From Flavobacteriales bacterium (lineage in GTDB: Bacteria > Bacteroidota > Bacteroidia > Flavobacteriales > BACL11): a stretch of DNA of 6,867 bases. The translations under genes were made by a program, and so were the position numbers. The stretch spans positions 16,456 through 23,322 of the forward strand of contig PAKE01000029.1 of assembly GCA_002710495.1 (NCBI GenBank), read 5' to 3'. Numbering within the stretch: position 1 is the first letter of the stretch; every line of letters begins with the position of its first letter. Under the pieces are notes generated by a model that worked only from the letters and a program-made list of their open reading frames with translations, was not told where the DNA came from and made no database searches. Positions 1 to 6,867 of this stretch are shown here, in pieces.

Positions 1-1433
1 TCGGTATAGAAATTTATTCTACTGGAGGGACTCAAGATTTTATTGAAGGAGAAGGAATTAAAGTAAATAGAGTAGAAGATTTAACAAGCTATCCTTCTAT
101 TTTAGGGGGCAGAGTTAAAACTTTACACCCAAATGTTTTTGGTGGCATTTTATCAAGAAGAGAGTTAGATTCTGATAAAGAACAATTAAATCAATATAAC
201 ATTCCTGAATTTGATTTAGTAATTGTTGACCTTTATCCTTTTGAAAAAACAGTTCAGTCATCAGCAACAGAACAAGATATTATTGAAAAAATAGATATTG
301 GTGGAATATCATTAATCAGAGCGGCTGCCAAAAATTATAAAGATGTACTTATTGTTTCTGAAATGAATCAGTATTCTGATGTTCTTAATATTTTAGAAAA
401 TGGAAACGGATCAACTCAATTAGAAACAAGAAAGAAATTTGCATCAAAAGCTTTTAATATCTCTTCTCATTATGACACAGCTATTTTCAAATATTTTAAT
501 AAGGAAGAAGTTGCTTTTAAACAATCTGTAAAAGAAAATAAAGTCTTAAGATATGGAGAAAATCCTCATCAAAATGGAACTTTCTTTGGAGATCTATCAG
601 ATATGTTTGACCAATTACACGGTAAAGAACTTTCATACAACAATCTGTTAGATGTAGATGCCGCTGTAAATCTGATTTCAGAATTTGAAGAGACTACTTT
701 TATAGTAATGAAACATAATAATGCTTGTGGTATTGCTAGTAGAAAACAACTTGTTAACAGCTGGAAAGATGCACTGTCTGGAGATCCTGTTTCTGCTTTT
801 GGTGGAGTACTAATAACAAATAATGAAATTGATTTAGAAACTGCAGAAGAAATAAATAAAATTTTCTTTGAAGTAATTATCGCTCCTTCTTACAACTCAG
901 ATGCTCTTACAATTTTAAAATCAAAAAAGAATAGAATCATATTAACGCAAAAGAATGTTGAATTAGATAAAACTCAATTCAGAACCGTTTTAAATGGAGT
1001 CTTACATCAAGATAAAGATCTACATACAGATACTATTGATGATATGAAAACCGTTACCAAGCTATCTCCATCAGAGGAAGAATTGTCAGATATGGTATTT
1101 GCATCAAAAGTGTGTAAACACACAAAATCGAATACCATAGTTTTTGCTAAAAACAAACAACTCTTATCTAGCGGTGTAGGTCAAACTTCTAGAGTAGACG
1201 CATTAAAACAAGCGGTTGTAAAAGCAAAAACCTTTAATTTTGATTTAAATGGAGCTGTAATGGCTTCTGATGCATTTTTTCCTTTTCCTGACTGTGTAGA
1301 ACTTGCAAATAATCAAGGGGTAAAATGTGTCATTCAGCCAGGGGGATCTATAAAAGATAATTTATCGGTTGAATATTGCAATAATAATAATATGAAAATG
1401 GTTACAACTGGATACAGACACTTTAAACATTAA
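1..1433 (+). CDS. purH: PurH, bifunctional AICAR transformylase / IMP cyclohydrolase (5' end cut by window edge)
   Basis: PurH catalyses the last two steps of de novo IMP synthesis in the cytoplasm: formylation of AICAR with 10-formyl-THF, then ring closure to IMP. The open frame runs without a stop from position 3 (first complete codon), so the ATG at 363 is internal (visible residue 121). 476 residues are visible; comparison with the remembered B. subtilis protein suggests about 25 N-terminal residues are missing. The N-terminal MGS-like cyclohydrolase domain shows STGGT (visible residues 6-10), GGRVKTLHP (35-43) and IDIGG followed by IRAAAKN near residue 105. The transformylase domain shows LRYGENPHQ (182-190), the Lys-His pair of MKHNNACG (K237, H238; catalytic pair by homology), DPVSAFGG (261-268), and the family C-terminus TGYRHFKH (469-476). 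No frameshift or missing motif is seen. mreB follows 11 bp downstream on the same strand, so co-transcription is likely. Identity is secure. Confidence 0.97.
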   Translation, partial: GIEIYSTGGTQDFIEGEGIKVNRVEDLTSYPSILGGRVKTLHPNVFGGILSRRELDSDKEQLNQYNIPEFDLVIVDLYPFEKTVQSSATEQDIIEKIDIGGISLIRAAAKNYKDVLIVSEMNQYSDVLNILENGNGSTQLETRKKFASKAFNISSHYDTAIFKYFNKEEVAFKQSVKENKVLRYGENPHQNGTFFGDLSDMFDQLHGKELSYNNLLDVDAAVNLISEFEETTFIVMKHNNACGIASRKQLVNSWKDALSGDPVSAFGGVLITNNEIDLETAEEINKIFFEVIIAPSYNSDALTILKSKKNRIILTQKNVELDKTQFRTVLNGVLHQDKDLHTDTIDDMKTVTKLSPSEEELSDMVFASKVCKHTKSNTIVFAKNKQLLSSGVGQTSRVDALKQAVVKAKTFNFDLNGAVMASDAFFPFPDCVELANNQGVKCVIQPGGSIKDNLSVEYCNNNNMKMVTTGYRHFKH

Positions 1434-1444
1434 AAAAATAAATT

Positions 1445-2467
1445 ATGGGATTTTTTGACTTCATGACAGAATCAATTGCTATTGACTTAGGAACTGCAAA
1501 CACATTAATAATTCATAACGATAAGGTTGTAGTAGACGAACCATCTATTGTAGCTAAAGATGTTAAGACTGATGAAGTTATTGCATTTGGGAAGAGAGCT
1601 AGACAAATGCATGGAAGAGCGCATAAAGGAATAACAACAATTCGTCCATTAAAAGATGGTGTAATTGCCGATTTCCATTCTGCAGAACAAATGATTAGAG
1701 GGTTTATTAAAATGATAAACCGTAAGAAAACTCTTTTTCCGCAAGCTCTAAAAATGGTTATTTGTATACCTTCAGGTATTACAGAAGTTGAAAAAAGAGC
1801 GGTATTAGATTCTGCAGAACATGCAGGAGCAAAAGAAGTATGGCTTATACACGAGCCTATGGCGGCAGCTATTGGTATTGGTATTGATGTAATGGAGCCT
1901 GAAGGGAATATGGTTATTGATATTGGAGGAGGGACAACAGAGATTGCTGTCATATCACTAGGAGGAATTGTTACGGATAAATCTATTAAGATAGCGGGTG
2001 ATGAATTCACTAATAATATTAAAAACTATATGAAAACTCGTTATAATATTGCTATAGGAGATAATATGGCAGAAAAAATCAAAATAAATGTTGGTTCAGC
2101 TATGACAGAATTAGATGACCCTCCACCAAATTTTCCTGTTCATGGTAGAGATCTTATGAATGGTATTCCAAAAGAAGTAGTTGTAACTTATAAAGAGATT
2201 GCAAATGCCTTAAATAATGCGATTGAAGCAATTGAAGCAGCAATTATGAATGCTTTATTTACTACTCCTCCTGCTCTTTCTGCGGACATTTATAATACTG
2301 GACTTTATTTAACTGGTGGTGGTGGAATGCTTAGGGGATTAGATAAAAGAATTTCTCAGAAGACTAAATTACCTGTTTATGTTGCAGAAGACCCACTAAG
2401 AGCAGTTGCTAGAGGTACTGGTATTGCTCTGAAAAACACATCTGGATTCTCCTTTCTTATTCAGTAA
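1445..2467 (+). CDS. mreB: MreB, actin-like rod-shape-determining cytoskeletal ATPase
   Basis: MreB polymerises with ATP into short antiparallel filaments on the inner face of the cytoplasmic membrane and orients the elongation machinery. The 340 residues match the usual family length. Visible actin/Hsp70-fold motifs are phosphate-1 DLGTANT (14-20), IHEPMAAAIG (135-144) whose Glu137 is the expected water-activating residue, phosphate-2 DIGGGTTEIAV (159-169) and the adenosine motif TGGGGMLRG (290-298). The N-terminus MGFFDFM is short and hydrophobic, fitting a membrane-contacting segment ahead of the fold. The ATG at 1445 is chosen because it gives this N-terminus and sits 11 bp after the purH stop; the next in-frame ATG (M7) would remove it. 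The upstream bases are A/T only, with no Shine-Dalgarno motif. His136 stands where many proteobacterial MreBs have Glu, which I recall as common in Bacteroidota. mreC follows after 9 bp. Mbl-type paralogues share these motifs, but the mreC/mreD context supports MreB. Confidence 0.98.
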   Translation: MGFFDFMTESIAIDLGTANTLIIHNDKVVVDEPSIVAKDVKTDEVIAFGKRARQMHGRAHKGITTIRPLKDGVIADFHSAEQMIRGFIKMINRKKTLFPQALKMVICIPSGITEVEKRAVLDSAEHAGAKEVWLIHEPMAAAIGIGIDVMEPEGNMVIDIGGGTTEIAVISLGGIVTDKSIKIAGDEFTNNIKNYMKTRYNIAIGDNMAEKIKINVGSAMTELDDPPPNFPVHGRDLMNGIPKEVVVTYKEIANALNNAIEAIEAAIMNALFTTPPALSADIYNTGLYLTGGGGMLRGLDKRISQKTKLPVYVAEDPLRAVARGTGIALKNTSGFSFLIQ

Positions 2468-2470
2468 AAG

Positions 2471-2479
2471 TTAATAATG
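2471..2479 (+). promoter_or_regulatory. SD-less translation start of mreC (TTAATAATG)
   Basis: The mreC ATG sits at the end of an A/T-only stretch, 9 bp after the mreB stop. No GGAGG-like motif is present in the preceding 20 bases. The same ATAATG ending occurs at mrdA and rodA. A/T-rich leaders without a Shine-Dalgarno motif are typical of Bacteroidota translation initiation. The start is supported by the gene end upstream and the basic N-terminus plus membrane segment it gives. Confidence 0.5.
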
Positions 2480-3256
2480 AGAAATTTATTTCGATTTATT
2501 AAAATATATCATTTTATTCTATTATTTATTCTAATAGAATCTTTCTCTTTATTCCTTTTTATCTCAAATCATAAATTTCAGCAAAGTAAATTTTTATCTT
2601 TTACTCAGGAATATACTGGTGCTATCTTTAGTTATTATTCAAATTTAAATCAATACTTAAGCCTAAAGAATGAAAATAAATTTTTGCAAAGAGAAAATGC
2701 AAAACTCTATTCTATTCTTAGTAAAGAAAAGGAAAGTACAAACTTAATATTATATGAATATATTCCTTGTAGAATAATAAAAAATTCAATATATAAACAG
2801 AATAATTTTATATTGATAGATAAAGGTAAAAAAGATGGAGTAAGAAGTGGTATGGGAGTAAGAGTAGATGACGGAGTGATTGGCATTGTTTCTATAACTT
2901 CAGAAAACTTCTCTAAAGTAACTTCTATTTTGAACCAAAATTCTACAATTAGTGTTAGGCATTTAAGAAGCGGACAAAATGGTTCGTTAAAATGGAATAC
3001 AAATAATTATATGACCGCTATGATAAATGATATTCCAAATCATGCAAACATTCAGATTGGAGATACTATACAAACAAATGGATTTAGTTCCATCTTTCCG
3101 GAAGGTATAAATATTGCAAAAGTAATTTCTTATAAAAAAGGAAATGAAAACGGACTCTGTAATGTAAATATTAAATTCCTGAACGACATGAATACTGCAA
3201 AAAATGCATATATTATTAACTCCTTAATTAAGGAAGAGTTAGAAGAATTAAAATGA
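2477..3256 (+). CDS. mreC: MreC, rod-shape-determining periplasmic scaffold protein
   Basis: MreC is a bitopic inner-membrane protein whose periplasmic part self-assembles and activates PBP2-RodA. The 259-residue product fits the domain order: a short basic cytoplasmic N-terminus (RNLFRFIK), one membrane segment at about residues 11-30, a heptad-like coiled-coil stretch at about 55-90 rich in K/E/N/L, then the beta-barrel core. The core shows DKGKKDGVRSGMGV (115-128), DGVIGIV (132-138) and, near the C-terminus, a GDTI...NGFSSIFPEGINIAKV stretch that matches the family's GD-V-T-G-x-FP-GI pattern. It is slightly shorter than the roughly 270-300 residues of many homologues, with no long C-terminal tail. 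The ATG at 2477 lies 9 bp after the mreB stop in TTAATAATG; no Shine-Dalgarno motif is visible. The 3' end overlaps mreD by 4 bp (ATGA). Sequence similarity in this family is low, but the domain pattern and its place between mreB and mreD make the call firm. Confidence 0.95.
   Translation: MRNLFRFIKIYHFILLFILIESFSLFLFISNHKFQQSKFLSFTQEYTGAIFSYYSNLNQYLSLKNENKFLQRENAKLYSILSKEKESTNLILYEYIPCRIIKNSIYKQNNFILIDKGKKDGVRSGMGVRVDDGVIGIVSITSENFSKVTSILNQNSTISVRHLRSGQNGSLKWNTNNYMTAMINDIPNHANIQIGDTIQTNGFSSIFPEGINIAKVISYKKGNENGLCNVNIKFLNDMNTAKNAYIINSLIKEELEELK
3253..3256 (+). other. ATGA stop/start overlap, mreC-mreD
   Basis: The mreD ATG (3253-3255) overlaps the mreC TGA (3254-3256). Four-base overlaps of this kind usually indicate translational coupling, which would help keep the two membrane partners in proportion. 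The overlap is read directly; coupling is inferred. Confidence 0.85.
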
Positions 3257-3759
3257 AACATATTTACTCATATTTATGGCTAGCTCCATTCTTCATCCTT
3301 TTACAGGTCTTGTTTCTGAATAATGTTCAGTTTAATAATTATATTAATCCTCTTGTGTACTTAATTCTAATTATAACCCTACCTCAAAATACTGAAAAAT
3401 GGTTTCTGATTATTTATGCTTTCTTTCTAGGTTTGTTTTTAGATTTATTTGAAGGAGATATTGGCATAAACTCATCTGCCTTAGTATTTATTTCATTTAT
3501 TAAACCCTACCTATACAATATACTTATTCCACAAAACTCAATTGATGATAAAGATAAGTTAGGGCTGAAGAACTTAGGAATTCAAACATTTAGTATCTAT
3601 GCTCTCACTCTAATATTTATTCATAATTCATTCTTGTTTTTACTAGAACATTTTTCATCTATATCAATTTTCTTACTAATGAAAATTATCTTAAGTACTG
3701 TTGTCACTTTTATTATCATACTTGTTTTTCAGCTTTTTACATTTAAAACAAAAGAGTAA
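3253..3759 (+). CDS. mreD: MreD, rod-shape-determining integral membrane protein
   Basis: MreD is a small polytopic inner-membrane protein that works with MreC in the elongasome. The 168-residue product is very hydrophobic, with about six probable membrane segments (roughly 9-23, 31-44, 51-66, 73-92, 110-131, 137-163). Family-like features are LPQNTEKW after the second segment (43-50) and the central GLFLDLFEGDIGINSSAL block (60-77), a typical MreD Gly/Asp motif region, followed by FIKP (82-85). The C-terminus is short and charged (FKTKE). The start is set by the ATGA overlap with mreC (ATG 3253-3255, TGA 3254-3256), which suggests translation by termination-reinitiation. mrdA begins 2 bp after the stop. 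MreD diverges quickly, so identity rests on topology, the central motif and gene order together. Confidence 0.92.
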   Translation: MKHIYSYLWLAPFFILLQVLFLNNVQFNNYINPLVYLILIITLPQNTEKWFLIIYAFFLGLFLDLFEGDIGINSSALVFISFIKPYLYNILIPQNSIDDKDKLGLKNLGIQTFSIYALTLIFIHNSFLFLLEHFSSISIFLLMKIILSTVVTFIIILVFQLFTFKTKE

Positions 3760-3764
3760 TAATG
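3757..3764 (+). promoter_or_regulatory. mreD stop and mrdA start junction (TAATAATG)
   Basis: The mreD stop TAA (3757-3759) is followed after two bases by the mrdA ATG (3762-3764). The upstream sequence is A-rich with only a weak purine run (AAAGAG) and no clear Shine-Dalgarno motif. Close stop/start spacing suggests reinitiation by the ribosome finishing mreD. Confidence 0.55.
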
Positions 3765-5573
3765 AATAATCATCTACAAAGCAGGAGGAATGTAATAAAA
3801 GGAATTTTCATTATAGTAGTAATTATTTTGATTGCAAAGTTATTTTATATTCAGATTATTAATTCAGAATATAAGAGATCTTCAAAAAACAATGCAATAA
3901 GACCAGAAACACAACAAGCTGCAAGAGGAGAGATTTACGATAGAAACGGGAAATTAATAGTCTCAAATAAAGCATCAAAGGATTTAATGGTAATACCTAG
4001 AGAAGTAGTAGAATTTGATACTTTAAGATTATGTGAATTAACCGAACTATCTGTAAAAGATGTTAGAACAAAACTAAAAGATGCGAAAAATTACTCTAAA
4101 TATATTGAAAGTGTCTTTTCACAACAACTTCCTCTTCAATTCTCTCTACAAATAGAGGAGGAATTAAACTTCTTTAAAGGTTTTTATCTCAGAGTAAATA
4201 CAAGTAGAGATTATAATGTTAAGGTAGCTGCTCATATAATAGGATTTCTAGGAGAAGTAGATGAAGAAAAATCTCATGAGAAGTATTATACAAAAGGCGA
4301 TCTAGAGGGGAAAACAGGAATAGAGTCTTCTTATGAGAAACAACTCAGAGGAAAAAAAGGAATGAAAATGGTGTTAGTAGATGCTCTTAACAGAACTCAA
4401 GGAAGTTTTGATAATGGCAAACACGATACTCTTGCTGTTCACGGAAAAAATATTACGACAACTTTGGATATTGATTTGCAAAAATATTCAGAAAAATTAA
4501 TGCAAAATAAAATTGGAGCAATTGTATCTATTGAACCTAGTAGTGGAGAAATTTTAACCTTAGTTACTTCACCTAATTACAATCCAAAACAGATGACAGG
4601 AAGAGCAAGATCTAAAAATTATTCCTTGTTGTATAATGATGTTAATAAACCTCTTTTTAATCGAGCTCTAAACGGAACATATCCTCCTGCTTCTCCCTTA
4701 AAAATTGTAAATAGTCTTATTGCTCTACAGGAAGGAAGTGTAAATGTTCATAATCATGTTGCTTGTAATGGAGGTTTCGAATTTGGAAACAACAAGATAA
4801 TGAGATGTCATGAACACCCAAATTTAGTAAATCTGAAATCAGCAATCACTGTGTCTTGCAACACATATTTTTGCAATCTATGGGAATCTTTTTACAGTAA
4901 ATACAATTCTGTTTATGAATCTTATGATGTTTGGAAAGAACATGTAAAAAGTTTTGGTTTCGGTAATTACTTAAATAATGATTTTAATAGTGGACAGAAA
5001 GGTTTTATCCCTGAATCTTCCTACTTTGATGAATATTACCGAAAAGGAAGATGGAAATCTTCTACTATTTTGTCCATGTCAATTGGGCAAGGGGAATTGC
5101 TTTGTACTCCTATTCAAATGGCAAACCTAGCATCAATAATTGCAAATAGAGGTTTTTACTATATTCCTCATGTTATTAAGAGAATTGACAATGACACTAT
5201 TCCTGCAAGGTTTTCTAAAAAACATCATACGTCTATTAATCCACAACATTTCAAAATTGTAATTGATGGAATGGAACAAGTATTAGAAAATATTGATGGG
5301 ACTGCTTTTATGAGTAAAGTCAAAGGAATATCTATTTGCGGTAAAACAGGAACTGCAGAAAATCCTCATGGAGACGATCATTCTATTTTTATTGCATTTG
5401 CACCGAAAGAAAAACCTGAAATCGCGGTTGCAGTTTATGTAGAAAATGCTGGTGGAGGAGCTACATGGGCGGCTCCTATTGCTACATTAGTAATTGAGAA
5501 ATATCTAAATAATACTATATCTAGACCAATACTAGAAGAGAAAATGATAAACGGAAATTTGACAAATAAATAA
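3762..5573 (+). CDS. mrdA: PBP2 (MrdA), class B penicillin-binding transpeptidase of the elongasome
   Basis: PBP2 crosslinks peptidoglycan made by RodA during lateral wall growth; it is a beta-lactam target. The 603 residues match the family. Order: cytoplasmic basic N-terminus, a single membrane anchor (about 12-33), the dimerisation/pedestal domain opening with RGEIYDRNGKL (55-65) and containing EGKTGIE (182-188), then the transpeptidase domain from about 245. Active-site motifs are complete: SPLK (Ser311 nucleophile, Lys314), SCN (365-367) and KTGT (528-531) within GKTGTAENPHG, a Bacteroidota-like form. The residue before the nucleophile is Ala310 where class B enzymes usually have Gly. 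His and Cys residues (C335, C349, H350, H352) cluster between the first two motifs. The ATG at 3762 lies in TAATAATG, 2 bp after the mreD stop, and yields the expected short cytoplasmic tail. FtsI is the main alternative, but the mreCD-rodA context favours PBP2. The last base of the stop is shared with the rodA start. Confidence 0.97.
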   Translation: MNNHLQSRRNVIKGIFIIVVIILIAKLFYIQIINSEYKRSSKNNAIRPETQQAARGEIYDRNGKLIVSNKASKDLMVIPREVVEFDTLRLCELTELSVKDVRTKLKDAKNYSKYIESVFSQQLPLQFSLQIEEELNFFKGFYLRVNTSRDYNVKVAAHIIGFLGEVDEEKSHEKYYTKGDLEGKTGIESSYEKQLRGKKGMKMVLVDALNRTQGSFDNGKHDTLAVHGKNITTTLDIDLQKYSEKLMQNKIGAIVSIEPSSGEILTLVTSPNYNPKQMTGRARSKNYSLLYNDVNKPLFNRALNGTYPPASPLKIVNSLIALQEGSVNVHNHVACNGGFEFGNNKIMRCHEHPNLVNLKSAITVSCNTYFCNLWESFYSKYNSVYESYDVWKEHVKSFGFGNYLNNDFNSGQKGFIPESSYFDEYYRKGRWKSSTILSMSIGQGELLCTPIQMANLASIIANRGFYYIPHVIKRIDNDTIPARFSKKHHTSINPQHFKIVIDGMEQVLENIDGTAFMSKVKGISICGKTGTAENPHGDDHSIFIAFAPKEKPEIAVAVYVENAGGGATWAAPIATLVIEKYLNNTISRPILEEKMINGNLTNK

Positions 5574-5575
5574 TG
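5571..5575 (+). other. TAATG stop/start overlap, mrdA-rodA
   Basis: The mrdA stop TAA (5571-5573) and the rodA ATG (5573-5575) share one A. The two proteins act as a transpeptidase-glycosyltransferase pair, so coupled translation would fit their use as a complex. The overlap is read directly; the coupling is inferred. Confidence 0.85.
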
Positions 5576-6838
5576 AGAAAAACAATAGAGATATTTGGTA
5601 AGATTGATGGGATTACTATTTTATTATATCTGTTTTTAGTTTTTTTTGGGTGGATAAATATCTATGCCTCTATGTATAATGACGATATAACGACTTCTAT
5701 TTTTGATTTAAGCACAAAATATGGAAAACAACTTTTATTTATTGGAATTTCTCTGTTTGTAGCATTTGTCATTCTGATTATTGACTGGAGGTTTTTTGAT
5801 ACGCTTTCGTTTGTCTTTTACGGAATAACTATAATATCACTGATATCAGTCTTGTTTTTTTCAGAAGAAACTGGTGGAGCTAACTCATGGTTCAAGATAG
5901 GTAATTTTAAAATACAACCTTCAGAATTTGCAAAATTCACAACCTCTCTTGCTTTAGCGAAAATGTTTAGCCTTAATAAAAAAAACCTGTTTTCATTTAG
6001 ATCCATGACAAGAAAATATACTGTAATACTTATCCCATTTTTCTTAATTGTTTTGCAGAACGACATGGGAACAGCATTAGTATTCACTTCTTTTATTTTG
6101 GTCTTCTACAGAGAAGGTTTATCAGGAAATGTGTTAATTATTTTATTAGTGCTATTTGCTTTAGTATTATCCTCCTTACTAATTTATCCATCGATAGTTG
6201 CTATATTTTTTACATCTCTAATCTTTATTATTTATCATTTCTCTTCTAATAGGGTTAGAAGCTTAAAAGTCTCATCTATTGTTGCTATAGTATCAAATGT
6301 AATAATTTTTAGTACCGGTTATTTGTATAATCATCTTTTAGCTCCTCATCAAATTGAGAGAATAAATATTTTGATAGGAAAAGACTTTGATCCACAAAAT
6401 GCTGGATATAATTTAATTCAATCAAAAATTGCAATTGGATCGGGTGGTTTTTCTGGAAAAGGATTTCTACATGGAACACAAACCAGGTTTGATTTTGTGC
6501 CAGAACAAAGTACAGATTTTATTTTCTGCACTATTGGGGAAGAGTGGGGGTTTTTAGGGAGTTTTATTTTCCTAGTCGTTTTCACTACTCTATTATTACG
6601 AATCATATTTTTGGCGGAGAAGCAAAAATCACAATTTTGTAGAGTGTATGGATATAGTGTTGCATGCATACTTTTTATTCATTTGATAATAAATATAAGT
6701 ATGACTATTGGCTTAGCTCCTATAATAGGGATTCCATTACCATTCATAAGCTATGGTGGGTCTTCACTAGTTTCATTTACTATGCTAATATTTATTTTTC
6801 TAAACCTAAACTCTTATAGGATGGATATCTTAAGGTAA
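5573..6838 (+). CDS. rodA: RodA, SEDS-family peptidoglycan glycosyltransferase
   Basis: RodA polymerises lipid II into glycan strands in complex with PBP2. The 421-residue product is strongly hydrophobic with about ten probable membrane segments, as expected for SEDS proteins. Key signatures are GANSWFKIG (103-110) with Trp106, which lines up with the essential Trp105 of B. subtilis RodA; IQPSEFAKF (114-122); QNDMGTALV (162-170); the extracellular loop DFDPQNAGYN (271-280), where Asp273 is the likely catalytic Asp by alignment with remembered E. coli RodA; IAIGSGGFSGKGFLHGTQ (286-303); TDFIF...GEEWG (314-325); and the C-terminal LPFISYGGSS block (389-398). Length is a little above the roughly 370-390 residues of proteobacterial RodA, with extra hydrophobic sequence around 184-250. 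The start ATG overlaps the mrdA stop by one base (TAATG). FtsW shares these motifs; pairing with mrdA and mreBCD decides for RodA. It appears to be the last gene of the unit in this window. Confidence 0.96.
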   Translation: MRKTIEIFGKIDGITILLYLFLVFFGWINIYASMYNDDITTSIFDLSTKYGKQLLFIGISLFVAFVILIIDWRFFDTLSFVFYGITIISLISVLFFSEETGGANSWFKIGNFKIQPSEFAKFTTSLALAKMFSLNKKNLFSFRSMTRKYTVILIPFFLIVLQNDMGTALVFTSFILVFYREGLSGNVLIILLVLFALVLSSLLIYPSIVAIFFTSLIFIIYHFSSNRVRSLKVSSIVAIVSNVIIFSTGYLYNHLLAPHQIERINILIGKDFDPQNAGYNLIQSKIAIGSGGFSGKGFLHGTQTRFDFVPEQSTDFIFCTIGEEWGFLGSFIFLVVFTTLLLRIIFLAEKQKSQFCRVYGYSVACILFIHLIINISMTIGLAPIIGIPLPFISYGGSSLVSFTMLIFIFLNLNSYRMDILR

Positions 6839-6867
6839 AACTCTAAAAACTCCAATCTTCCAATAGG
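6839..6867 (+). other. Intergenic tail after rodA, no recognisable feature
   Basis: These 29 bases show no hairpin followed by a T-run, so no intrinsic terminator is seen before the window ends. On the minus strand all three frames can be read in from the right edge and stop near here (around 6843, 6830 and 6814), so the 3' end of a convergent gene is possible but cannot be shown. Confidence 0.4.

Noticed and set aside
1110..1123. Inverted repeat GTGTG-TAAA-CACAC that could form a small hairpin
   Set aside because: The stem is only five pairs, it has no T-run, and it lies in purH codons for a conserved CKHTKS stretch, so coding constraint explains it.
1134..1147. CATAGTTTTTGC, close to the Bacteroidota -7 element TAnnTTTG
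   Set aside because: It is one base off the pattern, has no TTG about 20 bp upstream, and lies about 300 bp from mreB within coding sequence of an A/T-rich genome where such matches are expected by chance.
1513..2010. 165-codon open frame on the minus strand inside mreB
   Set aside because: It is fully antisense to the conserved MreB ATPase region, and its Ile/Ser/Pro-rich translation resembles no family and mirrors the sense codons. It is a shadow.
5818..6087. 89-codon minus-strand frame inside rodA
   Set aside because: It is antisense to conserved SEDS motifs (GANSW, QPSEFA) and has no recognisable domain.
6418..6669. 83-codon minus-strand frame inside rodA
   Set aside because: It is antisense to the conserved IAIGSGG to GEEWG region and has no family resemblance.
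6814..6867. Possible 3' end of a convergent minus-strand gene at the right edge
   Set aside because: Only 7 to 17 codons are readable per frame and none matches a known protein tail, so it is not reported as a gene.
1..6867. Signs of horizontal transfer, mobile elements, CRISPR or a defence system
   Set aside because: Composition and codon use look uniform, all genes are housekeeping on one strand, and no direct or terminal repeats, integrase or transposase sequence is present.

Overview
The window holds one gene-dense, single-strand block from an AT-rich bacterium. By eye it is roughly 30% G+C, with strong A/T preference at third codon positions. It most likely comes from the Bacteroidota, probably a flavobacterium-like lineage. 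The reasons are the gene order purH-mreB-mreC-mreD-mrdA-rodA, Bacteroidota-style signatures (MKHNNACG in PurH, IHEPMAAAIG in MreB, KTGTAENPHG in PBP2), and start codons preceded by A/T-rich sequence rather than a Shine-Dalgarno motif. The genus cannot be fixed from this evidence.

Layout: positions 1-1433 are the 3' part of purH, whose start lies off the left edge. The last two steps of IMP synthesis are made by this bifunctional enzyme. After 11 bp comes mreB (1445-2467), then mreC (2477-3256), mreD (3253-3759), mrdA/PBP2 (3762-5573) and rodA (5573-6838). Gaps between genes are 11, 9, -4, 2 and -1 bp, so the block is very probably one transcription unit with translational coupling at several junctions. 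The last 29 bases hold no recognisable feature. No non-coding stretch exceeds about 30 bases, and I see no RNA gene, mobile element, CRISPR array or convincing promoter or terminator.

How the genes work together: MreB forms membrane-associated actin-like filaments. MreC and MreD link these across the inner membrane to the RodA-PBP2 pair. RodA (SEDS glycosyltransferase) polymerises glycan strands from lipid II, and PBP2 (class B transpeptidase) crosslinks them. This is a complete Rod complex (elongasome) core, with all the catalytic signatures I looked for intact, so the cell is predicted to be rod-shaped or to elongate by dispersed lateral wall growth.

I do not see an undescribed system here; this is a conserved housekeeping locus. 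The points that merit a second look are modest: SD-less, repeated ATAATG-type gene junctions, the link between purH and the morphogenesis genes, and small residue deviations in PBP2.
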